64,000 nucleotides of DNA from NCBI GenBank assembly GCA_017445995.1, contig JAFSRT010000024.1, positions 124,001-188,000 on the forward strand. The letters run 5' to 3'. Shown here piece after piece: positions 1 to 8,387 of this stretch. Under the pieces are notes generated by a model. The model made no database searches. It was not told the origin of the DNA and was given only the letters and a program-made list of their open reading frames with translations. Each line of letters starts with the position of its first letter. Positions within the stretch are counted from its first letter, which is position 1. The translations under genes and the position numbers were made by a program. The DNA comes from Clostridia bacterium. GTDB lineage: Bacteria; Bacillota; Clostridia; Christensenellales; Borkfalkiaceae.

Positions 1-1
1 G

Positions 2-39
2 CAAGGTGTAAGGTAAAAATATCTTACACCTTGTTTTTT
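2..39 (+). terminator. Intrinsic terminator hairpin upstream of ylxM
   Basis: An 11-bp perfect stem (CAAGGTGTAAG at 2-12 with CTTACACCTTG at 23-33) is followed by a run of T. It lies directly before the ylxM start codon, so it either ends the gene left of the window (ftsY is the usual neighbour) or attenuates transcription into ylxM-ffh. Confidence 0.75.
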
Positions 40-336
40 ATGAAAGAAGATTTTTTATATATCGAATTATTCTTAATATATAAAGGGTTGTTGACCGAAA
101 AACAGCAAGAGATGTTTTACAATCACTATTTTCTCGATTTATCCTATCAGGAAATAGCGGAAACTTCCGATATTTTAAGGCAAAGCGTTTTCGATATCGT
201 GAAAGGGGTTAAAGAAAAACTCGTCGAATACGAAAACACCTTGCATCTAAAAGAACAAAGGGACAAATTAAATAATTTTTCTAATAAGTTAGATAAGGAA
301 TTGTCCAATGAATTAAAGGATATAATAAACGCATAA
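40..336 (+). CDS. ylxM: YlxM-type signal recognition particle-associated HTH protein
   Basis: A protein of 98 residues with the sigma-70 region-4-like helix-turn-helix of the UPF0122/YlxM family: a LTEKQQEMFYNHYF stretch, then SYQEIAETSDILRQSVFDIV. YlxM is encoded beside ffh in Firmicutes and has been linked to SRP assembly or regulation. ATG at 40 is preferred over the TTG at 31, which lies inside the terminator stem. No Shine-Dalgarno sequence is visible, so translation initiation is unclear. The stop codon overlaps the ffh start (TAATG), so the two are translationally coupled. Confidence 0.85.
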   Translation: MKEDFLYIELFLIYKGLLTEKQQEMFYNHYFLDLSYQEIAETSDILRQSVFDIVKGVKEKLVEYENTLHLKEQRDKLNNFSNKLDKELSNELKDIINA

Positions 337-1658
337 TGGCATTATTTTCGGGATTATCAGAAAAACTTAATCATATATTTTCCAAACTGAAAAACAGGGG
401 AAAACTGACCGAACTTGAAATAAGGACGGCAATGCGTGAAGTACGTATCGCGCTTTTAGAAGCGGACGTAAATATCGCGGTCGTTAAAGACTTTATAAAT
501 AAAGTATCAGAAAGGGCGGTAGGGCAGGAAATATTAAAGAGTTTAAGTCCGACGCAACAGGTTATTAAAATCGTAAACGAAGAACTTATATCTTTAATGG
601 GTTCTCAAAACTCGAAACTGACCGTTGCACCTAACCCGCCGACGGTAATTATGATGGCGGGGCTACAAGGCGCGGGCAAAACCACGCTTGTCGGCAAACT
701 CGGTATGATGCTTAAAAAACAGGGCAAAAAGCCTATGTTTATAGCGTGCGACGTATATCGTCCCGCTGCAATCAATCAATTAAAGATAGTCGGCGAAAAG
801 GCGGGCTGTTTCGTATTTGAAAAGGGGCAAGGTAAACCCGTTAAAATAGCTAAAGAAGGCGTTGATTACGCTAAATCTTACGGGTACGACACGGTTATTA
901 TCGACACCGCGGGAAGACTTCAAATCGACGAAGACTTAATGCAGGAATTAGAAGATATCAAAAAGGCGGTAAACCCTTCCGAAATATTGCTCGTCGTCGA
1001 CGCGATGACGGGGCAAGTAGCGGTAGAAGTTGCCGACACGTTTAATAAACGCCTTGAAGTAACGGGACTTGTATTAACAAAACTCGACGGCGACACCCGT
1101 GGCGGTGCAACCCTTTCAATGAAAGCGGTAACGGGGAAACCTATTAAGTTCTGTTCGGTAGGCGAAAAACTCGGCGATATCGAACCGTTCTATCCCGACC
1201 GTATGGCAAACCGCATATTAGGTATGGGCGACGTGTTGACGCTTATTGAAAAGGCGCAAGAAGCGGTAACCGAAGAAGAAGCGAAGAAACTTGAAAAGAA
1301 GTTCCGTGAAAACTCGTTTACGTTAGACGACTTTTTAAGCCAGTTCGAAACGATGAACAAGATGGGCGGAATTAAAAATATCGTTTCTATGCTACCCGGT
1401 ATGGGCATAAACAGCGCCAAAATGAAGATAAACGAAGACAGCGTCGACGAAAGCAAGATGCTGAAAATGAAAGCGATTATTCAATCGATGACCAAAAAGG
1501 AAAGGGATAATCCGCAGATAATCAATTCTTCGAGAAAGAACAGAATAGCAAACGGGTCGGGAACTACCGTGCAGGACGTAAACAAAGTGTTAAAGCAGTT
1601 CGAACAGACCAAACAAATGATGAAACAATTAAAAAACGGAAAGAGATTTCCTTTTTAA
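336..1658 (+). CDS. ffh: Signal recognition particle GTPase Ffh
   Basis: A 440-residue protein of normal family length. The N-terminal four-helix domain (about 1-95) is followed by the NG GTPase domain: G1 GLQGAGKTT at 109-117, DTAGR at 190-194 and TKLDGD at 248-253. The methionine-rich M domain (about 300-440, with MLPGMG) binds the SRP RNA and signal peptides. It delivers nascent membrane and secreted proteins to FtsY at the membrane. It overlaps ylxM by one base and is followed by rpsP after 35 bases, the normal Firmicutes order. Confidence 0.97.
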   Translation: MALFSGLSEKLNHIFSKLKNRGKLTELEIRTAMREVRIALLEADVNIAVVKDFINKVSERAVGQEILKSLSPTQQVIKIVNEELISLMGSQNSKLTVAPNPPTVIMMAGLQGAGKTTLVGKLGMMLKKQGKKPMFIACDVYRPAAINQLKIVGEKAGCFVFEKGQGKPVKIAKEGVDYAKSYGYDTVIIDTAGRLQIDEDLMQELEDIKKAVNPSEILLVVDAMTGQVAVEVADTFNKRLEVTGLVLTKLDGDTRGGATLSMKAVTGKPIKFCSVGEKLGDIEPFYPDRMANRILGMGDVLTLIEKAQEAVTEEEAKKLEKKFRENSFTLDDFLSQFETMNKMGGIKNIVSMLPGMGINSAKMKINEDSVDESKMLKMKAIIQSMTKKERDNPQIINSSRKNRIANGSGTTVQDVNKVLKQFEQTKQMMKQLKNGKRFPF

Positions 1659-1693
1659 TTAAATAAAAAATATTTTTTATAGGAGATAAAAAA

Positions 1694-1987
1694 ATGGCAG
1701 TAAAAATGAGATTAACCAGAATGGGCGACAAGAAATCCCCGTTCTACCGTATCGTAATCACGGACAGCAGAAACGCAAGAGACGGCGCTTACATCGACAA
1801 AGTAGGGCATTATAACCCGACTACTAATCCGGCGGAAATCGTTATCGACGAAGTAAAGGCTAAAAACTGGTTAAGTAAGGGCGTTCAGCCTACCGAAACG
1901 GTTAAAAACCTTCTTGTAAACAAGGGAATTATCGAAAAGTCAAACAAACTTTCCCCGTCGAGAACCAAAGTTCGCAAAAGCAAGTAA
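1694..1987 (+). CDS. rpsP: 30S ribosomal protein S16
   Basis: A 97-residue protein starting MAVKMRLTRMGDKKSPFYRI, the S16 signature, followed by the conserved DSRNARDGAYIDKVGHYNP block. It is a primary 16S rRNA-binding protein needed for 30S assembly. A good ribosome-binding site (aggagataaaaaa, about 1681) precedes the ATG. It lies between ffh and khpA as in Bacillus and is probably co-transcribed with them. Confidence 0.97.
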   Translation: MAVKMRLTRMGDKKSPFYRIVITDSRNARDGAYIDKVGHYNPTTNPAEIVIDEVKAKNWLSKGVQPTETVKNLLVNKGIIEKSNKLSPSRTKVRKSK

Positions 1988-2004
1988 TTTAAGGAAGAGT
2001 TAAA

Positions 2005-2250
2005 ATGATTGAACTTATTAAATTCGTTGTGGAAAGTTTTGCCGAACACGTGGACGAAATCGATTATAAGATTGAAGAAAACGGCAACGAAGTAAACGTT
2101 ACCGTAACGCTTAACGACAGCGATATGGGTAAGGTAATAGGTCGCCAAGGCAAAATCGCCAAGGCACTTCGCACGCTTGTTCACGCAGGTCAGCAGAAGG
2201 AAAACAAAAAGTATACGATTGAAATCAGAGAACGCGGGGAAAAGGAATAA
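2005..2250 (+). CDS. khpA: KhpA-type KH-domain RNA-binding protein
   Basis: An 81-residue single KH-domain protein (YlqC/KhpA family). The GxxG loop is visible in VIGRQGKIAKALRTL near residues 44-58. KhpA pairs with KhpB in several Gram-positives to bind RNA and influence cell elongation and division. It lies 17 bases after rpsP with a weak aaggaag ribosome-binding site. An 8-bp hairpin (GGGGAAAA at 2236-2243, TTTTCCCC at 2251-2258) straddles its stop codon. Confidence 0.9.
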   Translation: MIELIKFVVESFAEHVDEIDYKIEENGNEVNVTVTLNDSDMGKVIGRQGKIAKALRTLVHAGQQKENKKYTIEIRERGEKE

Positions 2251-2275
2251 TTTTCCCCCTTCTTGCTTTTATTAA

Positions 2276-2782
2276 ATGAAAGATTTTTTAGAGTTAGGCA
2301 AAATCGTTAAACCGCAAGGCGTTAAAGGCGAAGTAAAGGTCGCGGTATCAGGCGACGCTTTTTCGCGCATTAAAAACGTTAAATCGGTGTTTATCGATAA
2401 TAAAGAATACGGGGTTATCGGCAAGAAAAGTGTTGATAATTCCGTTATTCTCTCTCTTTTCGGCGTTTCCGACAGGGATAGCGCCGAGTTTTTGCGCGGG
2501 AAATACGTTTTCGTTAAAAAGGACGAATTAAAACCGCTTAATAAAAACGAATTTTACGTTGCGGATTTAATCGGGGTAGACCTTTATTTGTCCGATAAAA
2601 AAATCGGGACGATAACCGACGTGGTATCTCTTAAAACGGACGTTATTTACGCTAAAACGGATGATAAAAAGGCGTTTTGTTTTCCGTTCGTAAAAAAACT
2701 TAATCCAAAATTAGACCTTTCTACGAATAAACTTATAATCGACGAAGACGCATTAAAGGAGATAGTTTTATATGAAGATTGA
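2276..2782 (+). CDS. rimM: Ribosome maturation factor RimM
   Basis: A 168-residue protein with the RimM N-terminal domain (LELGKIVKPQGVKGEVKV at residues 5-22) and a C-terminal PRC-barrel-like half (about 90-168). RimM binds S19 in the 30S head and assists late 16S processing. No Shine-Dalgarno sequence is visible upstream of ATG 2276; the upstream bases are pyrimidine-rich and follow a hairpin. It overlaps trmD by 11 bases, the classic rimM-trmD coupling. Confidence 0.93.
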   Translation: MKDFLELGKIVKPQGVKGEVKVAVSGDAFSRIKNVKSVFIDNKEYGVIGKKSVDNSVILSLFGVSDRDSAEFLRGKYVFVKKDELKPLNKNEFYVADLIGVDLYLSDKKIGTITDVVSLKTDVIYAKTDDKKAFCFPFVKKLNPKLDLSTNKLIIDEDALKEIVLYED

Positions 2783-3443
2783 TATATTGACCCTGTTTCC
2801 CGAAATGTTTGCACCGCTAAAACAGAGCATATTAAAAAGGGCGACGGATAGCGGGAAGATAGAAATAAATATTATCGATATAAGAGACTATACGACAGAT
2901 AAACATAAAAAGTGCGACGATACGCCGTTCGGTGGCGGAGCGGGTATGGTGATGATGGTGCAACCTATCGCCGACGCGATAAACGCCGTCGATAAAGACC
3001 ATACCGCAAAGCGCATATATCTTTCGCCGAAAGGCAGAAAGTTCTGTCAAAGCATGGTAAGAGAATACGCGAGTGAAGAACGCATTTTATTACTGTGCGG
3101 GCATTACGAAGGCGTTGACCAGCGCGCAATCGACCTTTTTATCGACGAAGAAGTGTCGATAGGCGATTACGTTTTAACGGGCGGTGAAATACCCGCAATG
3201 GCGGTTGTGGACGCGGTTGCAAGATACGTGGACGGGGTTATAACGAAAGAGTCGCTTGATGAAGAAAGTTTTTCAAACGGCAAACTCGAATATCCGCAGT
3301 ACACTCGCCCGCAAGAGTATATGGGGTTAAAAGTTCCGGAAGTCTTACTTAGCGGAAACCACGGCGAAATCAAAAAGTGGCGCGAAGAACAGTCTTATAT
3401 AATAACGGAAAAAATGCGCCCCGACTTATTAAAGGGGGAATAG
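2772..3443 (+). CDS. trmD: tRNA (guanine-37-N1) methyltransferase TrmD
   Basis: A 223-residue SPOUT methyltransferase of usual length. It starts MKIDILTLFPEMF and contains the knot-forming LLCGHYEGVDQRAIDLFIDEEVSIGDYVLTGGE region (in pieces, about 111-143) that binds SAM. It makes m1G37 in tRNAs reading CNN codons and prevents +1 frameshifting. The start lies inside rimM, and rbgA follows one base after the stop codon. Confidence 0.97.
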   Translation: MKIDILTLFPEMFAPLKQSILKRATDSGKIEINIIDIRDYTTDKHKKCDDTPFGGGAGMVMMVQPIADAINAVDKDHTAKRIYLSPKGRKFCQSMVREYASEERILLLCGHYEGVDQRAIDLFIDEEVSIGDYVLTGGEIPAMAVVDAVARYVDGVITKESLDEESFSNGKLEYPQYTRPQEYMGLKVPEVLLSGNHGEIKKWREEQSYIITEKMRPDLLKGE

Positions 3444-3444
3444 T

Positions 3445-4275
3445 ATGCAACACTTACAATGGTTTCCGGGGCATATGACTGCCGCCGTCCGTATGATGGA
3501 AGAAAACGTTAAAATCGTCGACGGAGTGATAGTAATTCTCGACGCGAGAGCGCCGATAGCGTCTCTTAATCCTAAACTCGATAAGTTATTCGAGAACAAA
3601 AAGGTATTATACGTGATAAATAAAAGCGACCTTGTAGAAAAGGAAGATACTAAAAAGACGCTTGCGACTTTTATCGCCGAAGGGAAAACCGCCGTTGCTA
3701 TTTCTGCTATGAACAAGCGGTCGGTTGACCTTTTATACCAAAAGATTTTCGACTTACTTAAAGAAAAGATAGAAAAGTATAAAATAAAAGGAATAAATAA
3801 GCCGATAAGGGTAATGGTCGCGGGTATTCCGAACACGGGTAAGTCCACGATAATAAACGCGCTTTTCGGCGGAAAAAAGGCGACGACGGGCAACAAAGCG
3901 GGCGTTACGAAGGGTAAACAATGGGTAAAACTTAATGACCTTGAACTTCTCGATACCCCGGGGACGATGCCACCCGCCTTTTCCGATCAAAGGCTTGCAA
4001 TTCACCTTGCCTATATAGGCAGTATGAACGACGCTAATCTTGATTTTTCCGACCTTGCTTACGAATTCTTAAAAGAAATGAAAATAAAGTATCCTAAACT
4101 GTTAAAGGAAAAATACGGGATAGAAGACGCCGACGAAGATTTAGAACTGTTTAACAAGGTTTGCGCCCGCCGTGGCTTTTTACTGCGGGGCGGTGAGTAC
4201 GATTACGAACGTTGCGCGACGGCGATAATCGACGATTTCAGAAAAGGAAGAATAGGAAAGATTATTCTCGACTAA
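3445..4275 (+). CDS. rbgA: Ribosome biogenesis GTPase RbgA (YlqF)
   Basis: A 276-residue circularly permuted GTPase. G4 NKSD (59-62) comes before G1 GIPNTGKST (127-135) and G3 DTPG (170-173). The N-terminus HLQWFPGHMTAAVRMM is diagnostic for the YlqF/RbgA family. It acts in late 50S assembly. It follows trmD directly; in Bacillus rplS sits between the two, whereas here rplS has its own promoter further downstream. Confidence 0.96.
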   Translation: MQHLQWFPGHMTAAVRMMEENVKIVDGVIVILDARAPIASLNPKLDKLFENKKVLYVINKSDLVEKEDTKKTLATFIAEGKTAVAISAMNKRSVDLLYQKIFDLLKEKIEKYKIKGINKPIRVMVAGIPNTGKSTIINALFGGKKATTGNKAGVTKGKQWVKLNDLELLDTPGTMPPAFSDQRLAIHLAYIGSMNDANLDFSDLAYEFLKEMKIKYPKLLKEKYGIEDADEDLELFNKVCARRGFLLRGGEYDYERCATAIIDDFRKGRIGKIILD

Positions 4276-4276
4276 A

Positions 4277-4876
4277 ATGGATAAATTAGAGTACGAAAGA
4301 AAAAACCTTGAAAAGGGTTATAAGTATATCGCGGGGGTGGACGAAGTTGGTCGCGGTCCGCTTGCGGGACCCGTCGTTTGTTGCGCCGTTATTATGCCCT
4401 TAAACGATATAATAAGCGGGGTGGACGATTCTAAAAAACTTTCCGAAAAAAAGCGTGAAGAACTATCCGATAAGATAAAAGAAAAGGCTGTTTCTTGTTC
4501 GGTTTTTGAAGTTTCGCCCGAAAGAATTGACGAGATAAATATTCTAAACGCTGTAAAAGAGTGTATGGTAAGCGCGGTGAACGGACTACATATTAAGCCC
4601 GATATAACTCTTGTCGACGGGGTAGACACAAATCTTCCCATTAACGCCGAATATATAGTTAAAGGCGACGCTTTGTCGTACACGATAGGTTGCGCGTCTA
4701 TCGTTGCGAAAGTATATAGAGATAATTTAATGAAAGAGTATGCAAAAATCTTCCCCGAATATTCTTTTGAAAAGCATAAGGGGTACGGCACGAAAGCGCA
4801 TATCGATAAAATAAAGGAGATAGGACCTTGCAGATTGCACAGAAAAACTTTTATAAAAAATTTCTGGGAAGAATAG
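4277..4876 (+). CDS. rnhB: Ribonuclease HII
   Basis: A 199-residue RNase H-fold enzyme with the RNase HII signature AGVDEVGRGPLAGPVV (19-34; catalytic D22 and E23), the TLVDGVD strand and the SYTIGCASIVAKVYRD block. It cleaves RNA in RNA:DNA hybrids and at single ribonucleotides in DNA. It starts one base after rbgA without a well-placed ribosome-binding site, suggesting translational coupling. Its 3' end overlaps yraN by 49 bases. Confidence 0.96.
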   Translation: MDKLEYERKNLEKGYKYIAGVDEVGRGPLAGPVVCCAVIMPLNDIISGVDDSKKLSEKKREELSDKIKEKAVSCSVFEVSPERIDEINILNAVKECMVSAVNGLHIKPDITLVDGVDTNLPINAEYIVKGDALSYTIGCASIVAKVYRDNLMKEYAKIFPEYSFEKHKGYGTKAHIDKIKEIGPCRLHRKTFIKNFWEE

Positions 4877-5193
4877 GCGAGAAACAGGCGGCAAATCACC
4901 TTGTAAAAGAAGGGTATAAAATACTTGAAAAGAATTACAGAACGCATTTAGGGGAAATAGATATAATAGCGGAAGACGGCGACACTCTCGTTTTTATCGA
5001 AGTGAAAACCCGTTCGGGGGACGGGTACGGCGCGCCGAGTGAAGCGGTAGATAAAAGAAAACAGGCAAAGTATTATAAAGTGGCGGAAGAATACTTAATC
5101 AGGCATAAAAGAACGGAAGACTTATGCAGGTTTGACGTGGTGGAAATAGAAAACGAACGAATAAATATAATAAAAGATGCGTTTTCTACGTAA
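4828..5193 (+). CDS. yraN: YraN/UPF0102 family nuclease-fold protein
   Basis: A 121-residue protein of the YraN family with the restriction-endonuclease-like core GEIDIIAEDGDTLVFIEVKTR (in pieces, about 43-63; D45 and the E-x-K are the putative metal-binding set). The cellular role is not established. The TTG start at 4828 is chosen because aaaggag lies 8 bases upstream, inside rnhB, and the GRIGEKQAANHL start of the domain follows. The rnhB-yraN-yifB-dprA order is common in Clostridia. Confidence 0.88.
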   Translation: MQIAQKNFYKKFLGRIGEKQAANHLVKEGYKILEKNYRTHLGEIDIIAEDGDTLVFIEVKTRSGDGYGAPSEAVDKRKQAKYYKVAEEYLIRHKRTEDLCRFDVVEIENERINIIKDAFST

Positions 5194-5199
5194 AAACAG

Positions 5200-5231
5200 T
5201 TGCAAAAAACATAAAAAAATGATATTATAAT
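5200..5231 (+). promoter_or_regulatory. Sigma-A-type promoter for rplS
   Basis: A -35 TTGCAA at 5200-5205 and a -10 TATTAT at 5223-5228 (17-base spacer; an overlapping TATAAT lies at 5226-5231). It separates rplS from the upstream ffh-yraN operon. Confidence 0.7.
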
Positions 5232-5241
5232 AAGGCTTCGG

Positions 5242-5273
5242 ACGTTCCTCTTGCAAAATTCAGCAACGAACGT
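5242..5273 (+). promoter_or_regulatory. Possible L19 leader hairpin
   Basis: In the rplS 5' UTR, ACGTTC (5242-5247) pairs with GAACGT (5268-5273), and inside it TTGC (5251-5254) pairs with GCAA (5263-5266). An L19 leader class that autoregulates rplS is known in Firmicutes. Position and two-part stem fit, but assignment to that class was not tested. Confidence 0.4.
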
Positions 5274-5296
5274 TTAGTTTATAGGAGGATAAGCAA

Positions 5297-5641
5297 ATGA
5301 ATATTATTGATACAATCAATCAGGAAAACGTTAAAAAAGATATCCCTTCGTTTAACGTAGGCGACACCGTTAAAGTAATGGTAAAAGTTATCGAAGGCGA
5401 CAAGGAAAGATTACAGGCGTTTGAAGGCGTTGTAATCGCAAGAAAACACGGCGGTATATCGGAAACCTTTACCGTAAGAAGAATATCTTACGGCGTAGGC
5501 GTTGAAAAAACTTTCCCTATCCACTCGCCGAAAGTTGCGGACATTCAGGTCATCAGAAAAGGTGCAGTTCGTCGTGCTAAACTCTATTATTTAAGAGAAA
5601 GAACGGGAAAAGCCGCAAAAGTAAAAGAAATTTCAAAATAA
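5297..5641 (+). CDS. rplS: 50S ribosomal protein L19
   Basis: A 114-residue protein with the L19 pattern: an [20 protein letters not shown] segment near residue 21, then [21 protein letters not shown] and [13 protein letters not shown]. It sits at the 30S-50S interface. It has its own promoter, a strong ribosome-binding site (taggagg, about 5282) and a terminator, so it is monocistronic here rather than inside the trmD operon. Confidence 0.97.
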   Translation: MNIIDTINQENVKKDIPSFNVGDTVKVMVKVIEGDKERLQAFEGVVIARKHGGISETFTVRRISYGVGVEKTFPIHSPKVADIQVIRKGAVRRAKLYYLRERTGKAAKVKEISK

Positions 5642-5652
5642 GAAAAAAGATT

Positions 5653-5681
5653 GACTTGCTTTATAGCAAGTCTTTTTTTTT
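5653..5681 (+). terminator. Intrinsic terminator after rplS
   Basis: GACTTGC (5653-5659), a 6-base loop, GCAAGTC (5666-5672), then nine T. It ends the rplS transcript. Confidence 0.9.
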
Positions 5682-5712
5682 ACTTTTTTTCTCAAAAAAA
5701 TATATAATTACA

Positions 5713-5741
5713 TTTACTTTTTGGTTTTGATGTTATATAAT
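5713..5741 (+). promoter_or_regulatory. Predicted promoter for yifB-dprA-topA
   Basis: A -10 TATAAT at 5736-5741 with a weaker -35 TTTACT at 5713-5718 and a 17-base spacer, between the rplS terminator and yifB. Confidence 0.5.
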
Positions 5742-5783
5742 CAATATAGAATATATATAATGTTTATTAAAAGGGGTATTTTC

Positions 5784-7295
5784 GTGATTGCAAAAGTAAT
5801 CGGTTATTCTCTGACGGGTCTTATCGGCGTGCCTGTCGACGTGGAAGTGGACGTGAATAACGGTCTTCCCGCGTTCGATATAGTAGGGCTTGCCGACACT
5901 TCGGTTAAAGAAGCAAAAGAAAGAGTGCGTTCCGCAATTAAAAACAGCGGATTTAACGTGCCTACAAAACGCATCACCGCGAATTTTGCCCCCGCAGACC
6001 TAAAAAAGGAAGGTTCGCTTTTCGATTTGCCGTTAGCAATCGGCGTGCTTATCGCGACCGAACAATTAGTTATCGATAAATGCGAATACGTAATAATCGG
6101 CGAACTGTCGCTTGACGGAACGGTAAGAAGGGTGAACGGCGTTCTGCCTATTATCATTTCCGCTATTAAGGACGGGTTTAATAAGTTCATTATTCCGAAA
6201 GGAAACGAAAAGGAAGCGTCCTATATTGAAGGGGCGACCTGTTATTCTTTTAATACCCTTCGTGAAGTAGTTGAACATCTTTCGGGACTAAACGAAACAA
6301 AGCCCGTTGAAAAGAGAAGTTATAATATCGAAGATAAAGAAAGGTCTTACGATAGCGACCTGTCGTTTATTAAAGGTCAGAAGGTTGCAAAACGTGCGCT
6401 TGAAGTTGCGGTTTCGGGCGGGCATAACATTTTGTTCGTCGGCGCACCGGGGACGGGGAAGACGATGCTTGCAAAATGTATTCCGACCATTATGCCGGAT
6501 ATGACCTTTTCGGAAGCCTTGGAAACGACGAAAATTCATTCCGTTTCGGGGTTTATTAAAGAGAACGAAGGAATAATATATAACCGTCCCTTCCGTTCAC
6601 CGCACCACACCGCAACCACCGTTTCTATGACGGGTGGCGGTAGTTCGATAAGACCGGGGGAAATAAGTCTTGCCCATAACGGCGTACTTTTCTTGGACGA
6701 AATGCCCGAATACAGCCGTTCGACGCTTGAAGCACTCCGCCAACCGCTTGAAGACGGGGAAATAAGTATTTCACGCGCGTCGAGTAGGGTTACTTATCCC
6801 GCCAACTTTATGCTGTGCGGAAGTATGAACCCTTGTCCGTGCGGGAATTACGGGTCGGAAACCAAAGAGTGCCGTTGTTCGCCGTCGCAGATTGCAAAAT
6901 ATAAGGCAAAGATATCGGGACCCCTTCTTGACAGAATAGATATTCAGATTCACGTGGACGAAGTTAAGTACGGCGAACTTATAACCGACGAAAAGGCGGA
7001 AACTTCGGCGGAAGTGAGAAAAAGAGTAAACAGAACGCGTCTTATTCAGAAAGAAAGATTTAAAAATGACGGAATAAACACCAACAGCGATATGGGCGAA
7101 AAACAGATTAAAAAATACTGTAAGTTATCGGACGAGTGCGAAACGATACTTAAAAACGCCTATACGTCGCTTGGATTATCGCCACGGGCGAGAAGCAGAA
7201 TAATAAAGGTTGCAAGAACGATTGCCGATATGGAACTGTACGACGAAATTAAACCGCAACACGTTTTAGAAGCAATCGCATACAGGCAAACGTAA
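5784..7295 (+). CDS. yifB: YifB/ComM family Mg-chelatase-like AAA+ ATPase
   Basis: About 503 residues from a GTG at 5784, chosen because aaaagggg lies 7 bases upstream and the family N-terminus (IAKVIGYSLTGLIG) begins there. It has an N-terminal Lon-like S5 fold (about 1-165), then an AAA+ ATPase core with Walker A GAPGTGKTM, Walker B LFLDEMPE and a cysteine-containing MNPCPCGNYG loop, and a Mg-chelatase C-terminal domain. The proteobacterial homologue ComM is a branch-migration helicase in natural transformation. The neighbour dprA makes a DNA-uptake or recombination role plausible. Confidence 0.92.
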   Translation: MIAKVIGYSLTGLIGVPVDVEVDVNNGLPAFDIVGLADTSVKEAKERVRSAIKNSGFNVPTKRITANFAPADLKKEGSLFDLPLAIGVLIATEQLVIDKCEYVIIGELSLDGTVRRVNGVLPIIISAIKDGFNKFIIPKGNEKEASYIEGATCYSFNTLREVVEHLSGLNETKPVEKRSYNIEDKERSYDSDLSFIKGQKVAKRALEVAVSGGHNILFVGAPGTGKTMLAKCIPTIMPDMTFSEALETTKIHSVSGFIKENEGIIYNRPFRSPHHTATTVSMTGGGSSIRPGEISLAHNGVLFLDEMPEYSRSTLEALRQPLEDGEISISRASSRVTYPANFMLCGSMNPCPCGNYGSETKECRCSPSQIAKYKAKISGPLLDRIDIQIHVDEVKYGELITDEKAETSAEVRKRVNRTRLIQKERFKNDGINTNSDMGEKQIKKYCKLSDECETILKNAYTSLGLSPRARSRIIKVARTIADMELYDEIKPQHVLEAIAYRQT

Positions 7296-7298
7296 TTT

Positions 7299-8387
7299 AT
7301 GTATAGTAAAAAAGAACTATTACTTATCTGGCTTGACAGTTTCGAGTTTATGTCAGGCGACGTAAAACAGTCGCTGTTTTTTAAGTTGGAAAACGAAAAG
7401 GACTATAAACGTTTTTTGCTTGAGAATAAGGACGCGTTTTACGGCGTGATAAAGGAAGAAGACTATAACGCCTTTATCTCTTCGGCGAAAAAAGAGTATC
7501 TTGACTGCCTTTTAAGTTTATATAATAAACACGGAATAAAAGCGGTAACTATTGAAAGCGAAGATTATCCCGAAGAACTTAAAGAAACCGATTGTCCGCC
7601 ACTCGTTCTATACGCGAAAGGCGACTTGGGACTATTAAAAACGGAAAAGTTTTCAATAGTCGGAAGCAGAAAAAGTCTGCCTATGTCTATAAACACGGCG
7701 AAAGAGTTTGCCACCTCTCTGTCGGAAAGTTTCACTCTGATTACGGGTATAGCGGAAGGAATAGACAGCGCGGTGTTAAACGAAACGCTGTCGTTAGGGC
7801 GCAAAGTGATATCGGTTATTGCAGGCGGATTTTTTAATATCTATCCTAAAAGCAATACTTCGCTATTCGAACTCGTATCGATAAAAGGTCTGGCGCTATC
7901 CGAAAACCCGCCGACGGTTAAGCCGAAGCCGTATTTCTTTCCGAAACGGAACAGAATAATAGCGGGATTAGGTAAAGGCACGCTTATAGTAAACGGCGGA
8001 GAGAAAAGCGGAGTTTATTCGACGGCGGAATACGCGGGTATATACGGTAAAGATATTTTCGCTATTCCTTACGGAATAAATATTCCGAGCGGTATTGCCC
8101 CGAACAGAATAATAAGGGACGGCGGGATACTGACTACTTCGCCCGAAGATATATTAGAGTTTTACGGAATAGAAAAAAATAAAAAAGAAACACCCGATTT
8201 TTCAGAAGAAGAAAAAGAGATTATAGATTGCATAAAGGATCAACCGAAACACGTCGATTTAATATGCGAAGAATTAAAGAAAGAAATATTTATAATAATG
8301 CCGTATATAACGATGCTTGAAATAAAAGGGTATATCGTGAAAAACGGCGTGAACACTTACGGAATAGCAAAAAGGACGGAAAAATAA
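7299..8387 (+). CDS. dprA: DNA-processing protein DprA/Smf
   Basis: A 362-residue protein with the extended Rossmann-fold DprA domain: FSIVGSRKSLPMS near 119-131, LITGIAEGIDSAV near 148-160, and FPKRNRIIAGLGKGTLIVNG further on. A winged-helix-like C-terminal segment follows from about 300. DprA loads RecA onto incoming single-stranded DNA. No clear ribosome-binding site precedes ATG 7299, 3 bases after yifB. The topA start is immediately adjacent, matching the Bacillus smf-topA order. Confidence 0.94.
   Translation: MYSKKELLLIWLDSFEFMSGDVKQSLFFKLENEKDYKRFLLENKDAFYGVIKEEDYNAFISSAKKEYLDCLLSLYNKHGIKAVTIESEDYPEELKETDCPPLVLYAKGDLGLLKTEKFSIVGSRKSLPMSINTAKEFATSLSESFTLITGIAEGIDSAVLNETLSLGRKVISVIAGGFFNIYPKSNTSLFELVSIKGLALSENPPTVKPKPYFFPKRNRIIAGLGKGTLIVNGGEKSGVYSTAEYAGIYGKDIFAIPYGINIPSGIAPNRIIRDGGILTTSPEDILEFYGIEKNKKETPDFSEEEKEIIDCIKDQPKHVDLICEELKKEIFIIMPYITMLEIKGYIVKNGVNTYGIAKRTEK

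Noticed and set aside
3429..3896. A 155-codon minus-strand open frame over rbgA
   Set aside because: Opposite the G1/G4 motifs of a clear GTPase; no independent evidence.
4318..4947. A 209-codon minus-strand open frame over rnhB/yraN
   Set aside because: It lies opposite the confident rnhB and yraN genes, has no recognisable motif and no ribosome-binding site; a shadow of codon bias.
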